Assembly: GCF_018595685.2 (NCBI RefSeq)
Contig: NZ_CP092334.1
Coordinates: 586,001 to 650,000, forward strand
Reading direction: 5' to 3'
Origin: Flavihumibacter rivuli
GTDB lineage: Bacteria; Bacteroidota; Bacteroidia; Chitinophagales; Chitinophagaceae
DNA length: 64,000 bases
Of this stretch, positions 17,092 through 26,154 are shown in pieces. Position 1 is the first letter of the stretch, and every line of letters begins with the position of its first letter. A program made the translations under genes and the position numbers. Under the pieces are notes generated by a model, which saw only the letters and a program-made list of their open reading frames with translations, did no database searches and had not been told where the DNA came from.

Positions 17092-17277
17092 GATTATTAT
17101 GGTTTAGCTAGGGAATATTCTTTTATCGGATAAATGTACTGCAATGGTCGGTTGGTGATCAGGAGAATTGGATGGTTTGCCGATAGGGCAGGATGAACTG
17201 TAAATGGATTGGAAGGTGTTTCTATGGCAACCACCCTCCTGATAAATGAAAGCATGCTGGATTTTACTGCAATGGGG

Positions 17278-18627
17278 TTATTTATATGCGTTCTCGACCT
17301 CTTTTAGAAAGTTATCTAATGCTGCCCTGTCCAACCATTTACCTTTCAGCATTACCCCACGGATCGACCTGGTATTCCGGATATCTTCCAGCGGATTCTT
17401 ATCGAGCATGATAAAGTTGGCATTTTTACCTTCTTCTATCGTGCCTTCGGTTGGATAAGTTCCCAGGTACCTTGCTGGATTCACCGTGCTTGCCAACAAG
17501 ATGTCATAAGGTTTGAGTCCGGATTCCTGCAACAGTTCGAATTCCTTATGGATCGAGAATCCAACGATCACCATCCCATAAGTGTCGCTTCCGGTCAGCA
17601 ATTTCACTTCATGTTGGGAAAGGTTTTTGGTGAACGCTTTCATCCATTCGAAATTGGCCTTGAAGAAATCCTTTGCCTTCATCCCGTCAAACTCTTTGTC
17701 CTTCAATTTGCGGTAATCGTTCTTTTCCGAGAGGAATGCATCCCGCTCTTTACTGGCCAGGTATTTGCCCAGGCTGTCCTTTTGGTAGGCGGCGAAGGTT
17801 TTGTCATCGAGGCAATTATTGATGAAGTCAAACACTGAGAGGGTGGTGCCGATATAAATACCACTTGCTTTTATTGTAGTGGTGACCTTTTCAAGTGCCG
17901 GGTCCTGTAATTTGAAAAAGGATCGACCAGTATTCGCATCCTTGATATAGAGGAATTCCTCAATATGCTCTATGGAATGCATCCGTAGGGAATATTCCAG
18001 CGGCAGCTCCCGCTGGCTATGGCCCAGTACGGGAAGGTTGTTGGCCTGGCATTCTGCCAGTAGTTTCAGGTAAATATCCCTGGGGAGGTTATCTGCTATC
18101 TTGAGGAAATCATAGCCCTTTTCCTTATGCTGCTTAACCATACTCGCCACCGCTTCCTTATTGGCAAGGTCAGGTGATCTCAGGTAAGGACCGGTAGTGA
18201 AATAATTGGGTCCGGTCAGCTCGCCTGCACGCACTTTGTTCCTGATGCTGATATGGTCCTGCCCCGGCCATTCCGCCATGTTCCGGGCCGTGGTGATGCC
18301 ATTGGCGATCAGTAGTTTGAAGTCGCTTTGGATATCATTGCTCCTGAGGTGGTAATGCATTTCCGAAAGTCCCGGGATCAGGTAGCGGTTGTTCCCGTCA
18401 ATACTTCGGGTGATGGTATTGGTTAGGGGCTTTGAAACAGGTTCTATCCTGAACACTTTCCCACCTGCTATGATCACCCGCTGATGCTCCAGGATTTCTT
18501 CCGTTAGCATGGTGATGACATTGACATTTTCAATGGCAATGGTATCTGCCTTCTGTGCTTTGGTAGCTATGGTGCCTGCCATCAGGAACAATATCACAAA
18601 TAATTGCCTGGTCATATTATTAAGCAT
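17278..18627 (-). CDS. Secreted amidohydrolase family protein
   Basis: A 449-residue exported metal-dependent hydrolase. The signal peptide is MTRQLFVILFLMAGTIATKAQ. The HxH motif appears as His91 and His93 in EMHYHLR. Later metal ligands are likely the His residues in LGHSQREL and HSIEHIEEF and the Asp in LTGSDTYG. A C-terminal beta domain (GKNANFIMLDKNPLEDI) completes the family layout. It resembles prolidase- or imidazolonepropionase-like amidohydrolases. The start overlaps the stop of the upstream membrane gene by 8 bases, indicating translational coupling. Confidence 0.87.
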   Translation of the reverse strand: MLNNMTRQLFVILFLMAGTIATKAQKADTIAIENVNVITMLTEEILEHQRVIIAGGKVFRIEPVSKPLTNTITRSIDGNNRYLIPGLSEMHYHLRSNDIQSDFKLLIANGITTARNMAEWPGQDHISIRNKVRAGELTGPNYFTTGPYLRSPDLANKEAVASMVKQHKEKGYDFLKIADNLPRDIYLKLLAECQANNLPVLGHSQRELPLEYSLRMHSIEHIEEFLYIKDANTGRSFFKLQDPALEKVTTTIKASGIYIGTTLSVFDFINNCLDDKTFAAYQKDSLGKYLASKERDAFLSEKNDYRKLKDKEFDGMKAKDFFKANFEWMKAFTKNLSQHEVKLLTGSDTYGMVIVGFSIHKEFELLQESGLKPYDILLASTVNPARYLGTYPTEGTIEEGKNANFIMLDKNPLEDIRNTRSIRGVMLKGKWLDRAALDNFLKEVENAYK

Positions 18628-19312
18628 TGTTTAGGTGATTGCCCTTCAGTAGCTGCCTGATAGCGGTGAGGTGGGAAAGCAATACCAGCGGGACGATGCA
18701 GCCCGGCAACCAGATAAAGGGGAAATGGAGCAAGGCAATATTGGGTTGTTCAAAACCGAATCGCTGGAAAGGGAAGGGGGCTGAAAGAACGCCATGAAAG
18801 ACAATGTTCAATAATAAACCCATGCAAAGGATATTCCATGCGAGCAATAATGTCTTATTCATTCCCTTACCCTTGTTGAATCCGAAGTAGAGAACGAAGG
18901 GGGCTGTCAGGCCGGAGAGGATATCCCAATTCCTGCCTTCGAAGGTCATGACCTCCGGAACCGTTTTGTACACGAAAAGCCAATACAGGACGAGTTCTAC
19001 AGGTATCCTCACGATATGCAGGATCGTTAAGGTTTTGAGGTCAAGTTGGTCAAGGAATGCCCTGCCTGCTTTGGTGGCGAAGAGTCCAAGGATCAAGAGT
19101 AGGGGAGGCAGGACCAATAGGACAAACCTGGGTGGCAAGGTGTTGGTGACGGTATAAAACCCTGTAAGTCCAATTATGGCCTGAATTGCCAGCCATGCCA
19201 GCAGGATGGAAAGGGTGATGATGGATCGGTTTGAGGCCCTATAAAAATAATAAACGGTCAAGAGTGCAGAGGCTCCTAATACAATGCCTATGTAGGCGGG
19301 TAAATTTTCCAT
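18620..19312 (-). CDS. Hypothetical seven-helix membrane protein
   Basis: A 230-residue integral membrane protein with about seven hydrophobic segments spread over its whole length. The conserved-looking stretch FEGRNWDILSGLTAPFVLYFG lies between helices. I do not recognise the family by motif. It is translationally coupled to the downstream amidohydrolase, which suggests the two work together at the envelope. No operator or regulator is adjacent. Confidence 0.75.
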   Translation of the reverse strand: MENLPAYIGIVLGASALLTVYYFYRASNRSIITLSILLAWLAIQAIIGLTGFYTVTNTLPPRFVLLVLPPLLLILGLFATKAGRAFLDQLDLKTLTILHIVRIPVELVLYWLFVYKTVPEVMTFEGRNWDILSGLTAPFVLYFGFNKGKGMNKTLLLAWNILCMGLLLNIVFHGVLSAPFPFQRFGFEQPNIALLHFPFIWLPGCIVPLVLLSHLTAIRQLLKGNHLNNA

Positions 19313-19603
19313 GTTTAGGTCTTAAGGTTTAAAGATGGACCTGGATTCATTTACATAGGTGGAGAATCGGGTCATTTCATAGGGGATGGGTGATTCGTGT
19401 GACCGACCTGTAATGCTGTATGTTGATATATGGCGCGACAAGCTACGATTTTATGGTATCGGGATGGATGGATTTGTTATGAATGGTTGTGCTTTTATCC
19501 AAATAGGTAAGGGGCTTGTGTGAAGCCCTGCGAGGATAGGCGCTGCTTGGTTTACAGTCATTTTGTCCCTGGCAGGAGGCTCTGATGGGAAAGAAGTTCC
19601 TCA

Positions 19604-19823
19604 CCTCAGCAGGGTCTCCCGAAGGGGACCCTGATGAATAGTAGGTGGAGTTCCATCGGGGACTCCCGTAGAGAACTCCTATGGTGTGATACTATGTAAT
19701 AGCCCCCGTCGCCCCCGTTCTGTCTTATGACTAACGGGTAGTTGAAAGATTAGCTTAACTGTTGGATGTATACATATTTCGCCTTTTATACATCGGGGTC
19801 CCCTTCGGGAGACCCCGCTGAGG
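19604..19823 (-). repeat. Type-A intergenic repeat element, inverted copy 4
   Basis: Same structure as the copies at 1430 and 12652 but in the opposite orientation: terminal hairpins at both ends and the inner ACGGGTAGTTGAAAGATTAG side of the core. The inner loop reads TGTCTTATGACTA. Confidence 0.82.
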
Positions 19824-19838
19824 TTAAAAATTCTCTTA

Positions 19839-20060
19839 CCCCATCAGGGTCTCCCGCAGGGGACCCTGATGAATAGTAGGATGGAGTTCCATCAGGGACT
19901 CCCGAAGAGAAGTCCTTTGTGGTGAAAATATGTAATAGCCCCCCGTCGCCCCCGTTTTGTCTTATGACCAACGGGTAGTTGGAAGATGAGCTTAACTGTT
20001 GGATGTATACATATTTCGCCTTTTATACATCGGGATCCCCTTCGGGAGACCCCGCTGGGG
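19839..20060 (-). repeat. Type-A intergenic repeat element, inverted copy 5
   Basis: A second inverted copy directly beside copy 4, about 90% identical to it by eye. Its hairpin ends vary slightly (CTCCCGCAGGGGACC and GGATCCCCTTCGGG). The two copies form a direct tandem array of about 460 bases. Confidence 0.82.
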
Positions 20061-20162
20061 TTAACTTTAAGAGCTGTTGGTGGTAACACATAACAGCGGC
20101 GCAGAATAGTATTGCATCGCTACAATCTTACCCCATCAGGGTCTCCCGAAGGGGACCCTGTT
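20061..20162 (+). repeat. Type-B intergenic repeat element, copy 2
   Basis: It contains the hairpin GAGCTGTTGGTGGTAACAC...AACAGCGG, then GCATCGCTACAATC, then the terminal hairpin CATCAGGGTCTCCCGAAGG.... It is joined directly to the end of type-A copy 5. Matches 25786-25924 and the inverted copy at 1124-1231. Confidence 0.75.
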
Positions 20163-20271
20163 GTACAAGGGTCCGGGAATTGGACGGATGTCTAATCGGG
20201 TTTACTAGTCCTGGATCAGGTACAAAGTATTTAAGAACTGTCCATCATTACGATTTTACAAATGAAATGCA

Positions 20272-20586
20272 CTATCCAGGGACATTAGGCACTTCTATTT
20301 GTAAATTTCCCGTGCCTTTTGTAAAATTTATGTTTATAAATACTGTCCTTTCCCGATTTGAAGAGGAGTTTAGGACATTGAATGGATCCATTTCCATGAT
20401 ACTTCTAAGTTCAATGTATAGATGGTCTATCCTCGATTCTTCCAACTCTATCCTGATGTTGAGGGAAATATCTGAGAAGAACTTAAAATCTACAATATAG
20501 CCATGGTTTTTGACCAACTGGTTGATTTCTTCAATCGCTGCATGTCGCTCCTTATTACTATATGCCGTCCAGAAGATATTTTCCAT
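20272..20586 (-). CDS. Hypothetical small protein
   Basis: A 104-residue cytoplasmic protein with no signal peptide. It begins MENIFWTAYSNKERHAAIEE and ends in a short beta segment with GTGNLQIEVPNVPG. The predicted pattern is a helix followed by alternating strands. I believe similar small proteins occur in Chitinophagaceae, but I cannot name a domain or function. It is isolated, with the repeat array upstream of its stop side. Confidence 0.65.
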   Translation of the reverse strand: MENIFWTAYSNKERHAAIEEINQLVKNHGYIVDFKFFSDISLNIRIELEESRIDHLYIELRSIMEMDPFNVLNSSSNRERTVFININFTKGTGNLQIEVPNVPG

Positions 20587-20794
20587 TGTGTAGGTAAATT
20601 AACATAGGGCTATTCACTTCGATTTACCGGGTATTGATGAGTAGAAATTCTGCCTTTAGTGGCTATTTGTAATGCGAAACTAAAGTAGTGAGGAGCAATT
20701 GTAGAACCAAATATTAGAATGGTTTATCCATGAGGTATGAATTATAAGCAGACAAATGGGCAGTGTTGCCTGAATAGATAGTGAAGCTATAGAT

Positions 20795-21379
20795 TTACTT
20801 TTTTTCCTGGTATTGCCTGCGGATCCGGCTTAGGCTTTGAGGTGTAACGCCTAAGTATGAGGCGATCTGTTGAAGTGGTACCCTTTGTTCAAGGTGGGCA
20901 TACTTTTCCCTGAAATCCTGGTACCTCTGTAGGGTTGTTTTACTCAATGCTGAAACCGTCCGGCTTTCATGCCAGATAATTGAATTGCGATACAGGATCA
21001 AAAAAAACTTGGTTAGTTTAGGGATTTTTTCAGACAATACCTCCAGCTCGTTTTTGTTTATCTGTAAAACAAGGGTGGGTTCAATGCATTCAATGTTGTA
21101 ATCTGATGGTTTTTCAAGGTAATGACTCCTCAGGTCTCCTATCCAATGGTCTTCAATACCAAAATATACAATATGATCCCGTCCATTTCGATCTACAAGG
21201 TACATTCTGGCAAGTCCGCTCACTACAAATGATTCATGCCTTGAAATGTCGCCCTGTTGTAAAATAAATTGATTCCTCTTGTATTGCCTGATCCTGAAGG
21301 ATGATTGAAGTAATGAGGTTTCCTCTTCATCCAGAATGATGCCTTTTTTTGCAATATTTTGAATTAAGGATTGCCACAT
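20795..21379 (-). CDS. Crp/Fnr family transcriptional regulator
   Basis: A 194-residue protein with an N-terminal cyclic-nucleotide-binding-like beta barrel (about 20-120, with FILQQGDISRHESFVVSGLARMYLV). A helix-turn-helix near the C-terminus reads VPLQQIASYLGVTPQSLSRI. It lacks the cysteine set of Fnr. This short form is common in Bacteroidota and often controls nearby genes, but no obvious target gene lies beside it. The effector is unknown. Confidence 0.88.
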   Translation of the reverse strand: MWQSLIQNIAKKGIILDEEETSLLQSSFRIRQYKRNQFILQQGDISRHESFVVSGLARMYLVDRNGRDHIVYFGIEDHWIGDLRSHYLEKPSDYNIECIEPTLVLQINKNELEVLSEKIPKLTKFFLILYRNSIIWHESRTVSALSKTTLQRYQDFREKYAHLEQRVPLQQIASYLGVTPQSLSRIRRQYQEKK

Positions 21380-21688
21380 ATGATTGGATTGATGGATGAA
21401 TAATGTTGAAATTCACTTAATCCAGAGTAGGATAGTATTAAGCCAAATGTATTGATTAAGTAGCTATTAGGAATTGTTTTTTATTATATAGGTTGATAGT
21501 AGCCTTCTTGTTATGGAGGTATGGGTGAATAGGCCTGCTAGCGTGAATAGGAATGGTTTTCTATCATGATTGCTGTTACGTTTGTTGTTTTTAGTGTATT
21601 TCCTGATGGATGAGTAAAGGTATTTTGACTATATCCCCTTTATGGAAAGAAGCAATTTCCTTTATGTGGATTGGAAGATTGGATAAAA
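21380..21688. other. Intergenic stretch without a gene
   Basis: An AT-rich gap of about 310 bases between the Crp-like regulator and the next lipoprotein-like gene. I see no ORF, RNA or repeat in it. It should contain the regulator's own promoter. Confidence 0.5.
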
Positions 21689-22171
21689 TCATTGGGTAGT
21701 GACTGAATTGTAATTGGTTTCATTTGCTGGTAATAGTTCGCCCGATTCTATGGCTCCTTCAATGTCCATGAGATAGCGATTGATGCGGCCTACCTTAATT
21801 TTTGCAAAAACTCTATAGCCCGTTGTCCTGTTTCCGGAAACGATCAAATTCGAGATTTGCACCTTTCTTCCTGAATAAGTGTATTCCAGGGGTTGCCTGA
21901 AATATTTGTAATGGTTTTCGTCCAAAATCCGGCTTGATTCTTCTTTGATGAATGCAAATGATTTATCTGGGAGACTTCCTTTTCCTAGTATGACCAGGCT
22001 ATCCGTATAAAAGTTCCAGCCGTTTGAGGCTTTATAACATGAATTGTTGATAGCTTGATTAGCTTCTTTTCTGGATTCGTATATTCTTCCCTGTGCCTTA
22101 GTCTGTAATCCGGCTATAAAAATGGCTGAGACGAATAAAATCGATCTTTTAGTAAGATTTTTTTTGTTCAT
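21689..22171 (-). CDS. Hypothetical exported protein
   Basis: A 160-residue protein with a signal peptide (about residues 1-27, ending TKAQ). The mature portion starts GRIYESRKEANQAINNSCYK and includes several beta-like strands. No domain is recognised. It has its own gap of 500 bases upstream, containing an inverted repeat at 22350-22388. Confidence 0.65.
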   Translation of the reverse strand: MNKKNLTKRSILFVSAIFIAGLQTKAQGRIYESRKEANQAINNSCYKASNGWNFYTDSLVILGKGSLPDKSFAFIKEESSRILDENHYKYFRQPLEYTYSGRKVQISNLIVSGNRTTGYRVFAKIKVGRINRYLMDIEGAIESGELLPANETNYNSVTTQ

Positions 22172-22349
22172 TATCGATTGCTTGTTTGATTTATTGGATG
22201 CTAATAGATATTGTTTAAATTGATTTTCATTGATACAGTAATACTTGCTGATCCTTCTGATCTATTATTTGAATTCTATGCTGTGGTTTAAGAATCCAAG
22301 GTTTTAATTTAAACCGGGTGCAAAATTCCAAATTTGATTCACTTCCTGC

Positions 22350-22388
22350 ATTACCATTTGGTAAGAAATAGGGTTGCCAAATGGTAAT
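22350..22388. repeat. 12-bp perfect inverted repeat
   Basis: ATTACCATTTGG (22350-22361) and CCAAATGGTAAT (22377-22388) are perfect complements separated by 15 bases. They lie in the 500-base gap between divergent genes. This could be an operator or a hairpin. The rest of the gap (22172-22671) shows no credible gene. Confidence 0.5.
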
Positions 22389-22671
22389 CGTACACTTCAT
22401 TATTATCCAGTTTTTTATTTTTTATCATAGCGTTTTTCCTGCTTGTTGTGAGCCTGGGGTATTCTTAAATATTCATATTGCCTTTTGTTGATTGCTTTTT
22501 GAAATTGAATCTCCGTTAGCGAATATGTATGGTTGACTGGTCTTATCATTTTGTAAGTATATTTCTTACCAGATGAGATTGGTGGAAGGTTAAGTAGTGC
22601 AGAGTTTTGCATCCTCAATTTCCTGTTTGTGAAATCGGGATAATTTCTTCATTTATTAATCTGAATCAGTA

Positions 22672-23235
22672 ATGTGTTTGAAAAAGTTCTTTTTGAATGG
22701 TTTATTCATAGTTGGATTGGGTGCTTTTTGGGTGTTTGATTCACAAGCTCAGATCAGGGCTAGTAATGCCTTTAAATTAAACCCTTTGTCCTTATTGTAT
22801 CGCACCACTAATATATCCTACGAAAGAGCTGTTTCTTCGAATCAGTCTTTGCAAACTGGTTTCATGCTTTCTAAGGTCAGGTTAGGAAAATACCATTACT
22901 CTGGTTTGGGCTTTACGCCTGCTTATCGGTTTTTTGTTTCAGGCAGCAGGGAAGCCCTTAATGGAATATATGTCAGCCCTTTTTTTAGTTTCCGGAGTTT
23001 TAAGATAAGGGAAAGTAACACCAGTTTATCTGCTTCCTTTTATACGATTGGTGGGGGTATGCTGTTTGGATGGCAAAAGATATTCGACAGTGGATTCGTA
23101 CTCGATATGTTTCTGGGCCCTTCCTACAGTGATGCTACATTTACCAGGAAAGATGATGGGGAATCCTTCGTATTGCGCAGTATTTATGCCGGCTATGGCA
23201 TGAAGGCGGGTGTTACTATTGGGTTTGCATTTTAA
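22672..23235 (+). CDS. DUF3575-like outer-membrane protein
   Basis: A 187-residue exported protein. The signal peptide ends at about residue 26 (DSQAQ). The mature part has alternating hydrophobic strands (LNPLSLLYRTTNISYERA...) and a glycine/aromatic-rich end (AGYGMKAGVTIGFAF). This fits a small beta barrel of the DUF3575 type. Function unknown. It is followed 61 bases later by a lipoprotein gene on the same strand, so the two may form an operon. Confidence 0.7.
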   Translation: MCLKKFFLNGLFIVGLGAFWVFDSQAQIRASNAFKLNPLSLLYRTTNISYERAVSSNQSLQTGFMLSKVRLGKYHYSGLGFTPAYRFFVSGSREALNGIYVSPFFSFRSFKIRESNTSLSASFYTIGGGMLFGWQKIFDSGFVLDMFLGPSYSDATFTRKDDGESFVLRSIYAGYGMKAGVTIGFAF

Positions 23236-23296
23236 AACGGTTTGTGTGGTTTTCGTTTTGTTTACATTGAAAATTTTTAATTATAAATAGTGTAAT

Positions 23297-23731
23297 ATGG
23301 TAAAGAAGGTTTTATTAATTTCTTTCAGTGTGCTTACTGTGTTTTCCTCGTGTCGGAAGAATGATAGATTGGATTGGAATGACAGTATCGTTCCTACACC
23401 AGAGAATATTCAAGGTGTATATGCTATCAAAGGGGCTCGTTGGGGAAATCTTAATGTATTCGATAATTCATTTCCGGATGCTAACGCAGTTCGTCCTTGT
23501 GATAAGGATGATATTTATCGGTTGGGTCCTGATTATTCATTCAAAGTGTCTGATATCGGTATGGTATGCAGTCCCTCTAATAATGAAACTGGTACCTGGT
23601 CCCTGATTGATTCAAAAACCCTCAGGTTGAATCATGACCTTGGAACTATCTATTTTTTTGACGGAACTAAATTGGTATTGAAGTATAAAGTCAATGGGAA
23701 CTGGTTAACGGTTTCCTTTATCAAGCTATAA
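23297..23731 (+). CDS. Lipocalin-like lipoprotein
   Basis: A 144-residue predicted lipoprotein. The signal sequence ends in the lipobox-like FSSC (Cys19). The mature domain has the lipocalin-like strand pattern seen in Bacteroidota lipoproteins (VPTPENIQGVYAI ... GTWSLIDSKTLRLN ... WLTVSFIKL). Ligand unknown. It follows the outer-membrane gene and ends with a terminator at 23943. Confidence 0.7.
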   Translation: MVKKVLLISFSVLTVFSSCRKNDRLDWNDSIVPTPENIQGVYAIKGARWGNLNVFDNSFPDANAVRPCDKDDIYRLGPDYSFKVSDIGMVCSPSNNETGTWSLIDSKTLRLNHDLGTIYFFDGTKLVLKYKVNGNWLTVSFIKL

Positions 23732-23942
23732 TGTTTATTCCAGCTTAATCTGTTTTTAGATTAATGCTACTCTGGAGATCAGAACGGTTATTGATGCAGG
23801 AAGGAATAAGGCTTATTGGGTGGTATTGGATAATGATTTGGCATAGTAGATGTTGTAAGGGTAGTTAGTTTGTTGGATGAGGTGGAACTTGTTTCCATTT
23901 TTAATGGTTTAGAGATCAGGTGCCTTTTTAATGGCGCTGAAT

Positions 23943-23973
23943 AAATCCTGCTGTTTCCCAGTAGGATTTTTTT
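23943..23973 (+). terminator. Rho-independent terminator
   Basis: AATCCTGCTG and CAGTAGGATT pair with one mismatch around TTTCC, followed by a run of T. It lies 212 bases after the lipoprotein stop in an otherwise empty gap (23732-24068), and might also serve a short transcript. Confidence 0.7.
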
Positions 23974-24068
23974 GGATTTTGGGGTTAGTATTTTAGTGTG
24001 GCAATTTTTAGGTTTAAAATACTTGCATTTGGTTGCATCGTATTTTGTCTGCTAACATTTATAGATTG

Positions 24069-25547
24069 TTATCTCTTTTTAACTGCCTTAAATGTTCCGT
24101 TTGGTTGAATGGATGTAAAACCAATTGCCTGGTTACCTTCCATTTGAAAAGTGATCCTGTATCCCTGTTTCCCTGTAATAGTAAATACGTCTTTTGAAAT
24201 GGGCAGTAATTCATCATCTGCCTGTCCGGGTACTTTTGACCATATCCTGCCATTCCTGTTCTCCAGCACAATGGCAAGGTTGTAGGCTTCCAGGAGGTAA
24301 GTGCCGGTATATTGCCCTGCTTCATCTGCTGTAAGCATATAGCTTCCCTTTTTGGTGAGGTTATTGAGTTTTACGCGGGTTTCGGATTTATCATTTTTTT
24401 CCAGTGATCTTCTGTAATAGGCGACTGCATTAACTGTATCTTTTTGGGCAATGCAAAAGTCGCCATAGGCTTCGAGGGCATTACTGCTTTGCGGGAAATT
24501 TTCGAGGTTGAGTTGGAATAACGCCCCTGATTTTCTGAATTGCTTTTTGAATAAGGCCTCATAGCCTAAATAGTTGATAAAGCTTTCAGGTGGATAATTG
24601 GCATAGCCCATTTCCCTGGAGACTTTTGTATAGTGTGCTTTTAGTTTGTTGGCGATCAACGCTGAGGTGTCGAGAAAATCTTTTATGGTTGCTTCAAAGG
24701 GATAGTAATCAAAGATGTACCGCAGTCCATCATATTCACTGATCAATGGAACGGAGTTATGGCCTTCTTTTTCATAGAAGCTTGATGCGTATTGCAGGCC
24801 GTTCTTGTTGCCTTTCAGGAATTCATCCAGTTTGTAGATGGCCCGTATATGCGTAGTCTCTATGGTCTTGTCTGTTTTAAGGGCAGCTAATGCCATACCC
24901 TTTGGCATCGTGTTCGCAATGCCAATGAATAGTTTTGTCCGGTCCAGTTTTTGGCTGGGGATCTGGTTTTTTGCCTGATTCAGGAATCTTTCGTTGTCAA
25001 ACCACATGCTGGGGTCGATGGCAATATAGGCATGGAAAAGACTTGGGGAATGGGTGAGGATATTGATGGCTGTTAGACCACCCAATGAATGCCCCACCAG
25101 TAGCCTGTATGGGGCTGTCGAATAGTTTTTGTCTATATAGGGGATCAGTTCTGATGACAGGAAATTGACGAATGGGTTGGGGGCATAGGGTTTGCCATTT
25201 TGCTCCTTTGCCGGTGTAAGGTCCCGCGTCCTGTTGGTGTTCTCTATCGCTACTACTATCATTTCTGGAAGGATGCCATTTCCGTTGGCCTGGCTGAGTT
25301 GTTGGATAATGCCTACTGTTGACAGGAAATGTGCTTCCCCATCCAAAATATAGAGGACCGGGTACTTTCTTTCATTATTGTTGTCCAGACTGGTTAGGCC
25401 AGGTGTATATACCCTAATGGTCCTGTTTTCCTTAAGTACATTGGAATAGATGGTTTCCCTCTTGCCAATGAAAAGGCTGTCCTTTGGTTGGGAAAAGCTT
25501 GTTGCATTTAAAAGGATCAGCATGCTAATGATCAGGAGAAATCTCAT
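24069..25547 (-). CDS. Secreted esterase, alpha/beta hydrolase (D-family esterase-like)
   Basis: A 492-residue exported protein. It has a signal peptide (about 1-19, SFSQ), then an esterase-D/Fes-like alpha/beta hydrolase domain (about 40-290) with the nucleophile motif GHSLGG. A tetratricopeptide-like segment follows (about 330-400, NYPPESFINYLGYEA...). The C-terminal beta domain (about 405-490) is absent from the paralogue at 33056-34303. Substrates may be siderophores, acyl sugars or other esters; this is not decided. It is a single gene with a repeat-rich gap upstream. Confidence 0.85.
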   Translation of the reverse strand: MRFLLIISMLILLNATSFSQPKDSLFIGKRETIYSNVLKENRTIRVYTPGLTSLDNNNERKYPVLYILDGEAHFLSTVGIIQQLSQANGNGILPEMIVVAIENTNRTRDLTPAKEQNGKPYAPNPFVNFLSSELIPYIDKNYSTAPYRLLVGHSLGGLTAINILTHSPSLFHAYIAIDPSMWFDNERFLNQAKNQIPSQKLDRTKLFIGIANTMPKGMALAALKTDKTIETTHIRAIYKLDEFLKGNKNGLQYASSFYEKEGHNSVPLISEYDGLRYIFDYYPFEATIKDFLDTSALIANKLKAHYTKVSREMGYANYPPESFINYLGYEALFKKQFRKSGALFQLNLENFPQSSNALEAYGDFCIAQKDTVNAVAYYRRSLEKNDKSETRVKLNNLTKKGSYMLTADEAGQYTGTYLLEAYNLAIVLENRNGRIWSKVPGQADDELLPISKDVFTITGKQGYRITFQMEGNQAIGFTSIQPNGTFKAVKKR

Positions 25548-25785
25548 GAATTTATTTGGCGTTTAATGGTGGTTAGCAGACAGATTATATCTTGTTCAAA
25601 AAGGCTGGCAAAATCCAATCTTTAGCTGTCCGGATTAATGTTTATTATGTAATAATAATAAAAATTTATTGAAAAACAATAAAAAATTGCCTCCTGATTG
25701 CTTACCGCCCTATTTTACCCGAATGTGGTATCTCTATGAGAACCATGATGATCAATGATTTCATGAATTTATTTCTCCTTCTAAA

Positions 25786-25924
25786 CATCGGGGTCCCCTT
25801 CGGGAGACCCCGCTGAGGTTAACTTTAAGAGCTGTTGGTGAAAACACACAACAGCGTCGTAGAATATACTTGCTTCGCTACAATCATACCCCAGCAGGGT
25901 GCTCCCGCAGGGGACCCCGATGGG
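25786..25924 (+). repeat. Type-B intergenic repeat element, copy 3
   Basis: A terminal hairpin (25786-25815, GGGGTCCCCTTCGGG...), then GAGCTGTTGGTGAAAACAC...CAACAGC, then CTTCGCTACAATC, then a second variant hairpin with GCTCCCGCAGGGGACC. It matches 20061-20162 over its length. The surrounding gap of 607 bases (25548-26154) has no credible gene. Confidence 0.75.
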
Positions 25925-26058
25925 AAATTGAAGTATATGTCACCCTATATAACCGAGCCATGGTTGCCGCTCAGAGACCCAGCGGGTTTCCTTATTTGTA
26001 GCATGGTTGTACATAACGATTAATCACCACGAGCCCCGTAGGGTGCTCCTTATTTGTA

Positions 26059-26098
26059 TTTTCGCCGCTGCTGGTAATAGTACCAACAGCGGCGAAAA
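26059..26098. repeat. Strong 40-base hairpin with CAACAGCGGCG arm
   Basis: TTTTCGCCGCTG-C-TGGTA pairs with TACCA-A-CAGCGGCGAAAA around ATAG. The arm resembles the type-B hairpin (CTGTTGG.../CAACAG). It lies 56 bases after the cupin stop, so it could terminate that minus-strand gene, but the T-run is weak on that side. Confidence 0.6.
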
Positions 26099-26154
26099 AC
26101 AGCTACTATAGGAATGAACTCTTGCACCTTCCTGTGGACCATTAATGCATCAAA

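Noticed and set aside
19786..20089. Minus-strand ORFs in the repeat cluster
   Set aside because: They lie within type-A repeats and are translated palindromes.
19604..20162. Insertion sequence at the repeat cluster
   Set aside because: No transposase gene or target duplications were seen; the elements are non-coding.
22415..22618. 67-residue minus-strand ORF in the gap before the DUF3575-like gene
   Set aside because: No ribosome-binding site, signal or recognisable pattern; probably chance.
1124..25924. CRISPR array from the repeated GGGTCTCCC hairpins
   Set aside because: Spacing is irregular, units are long palindromes, and there are no uniform spacers or cas genes.
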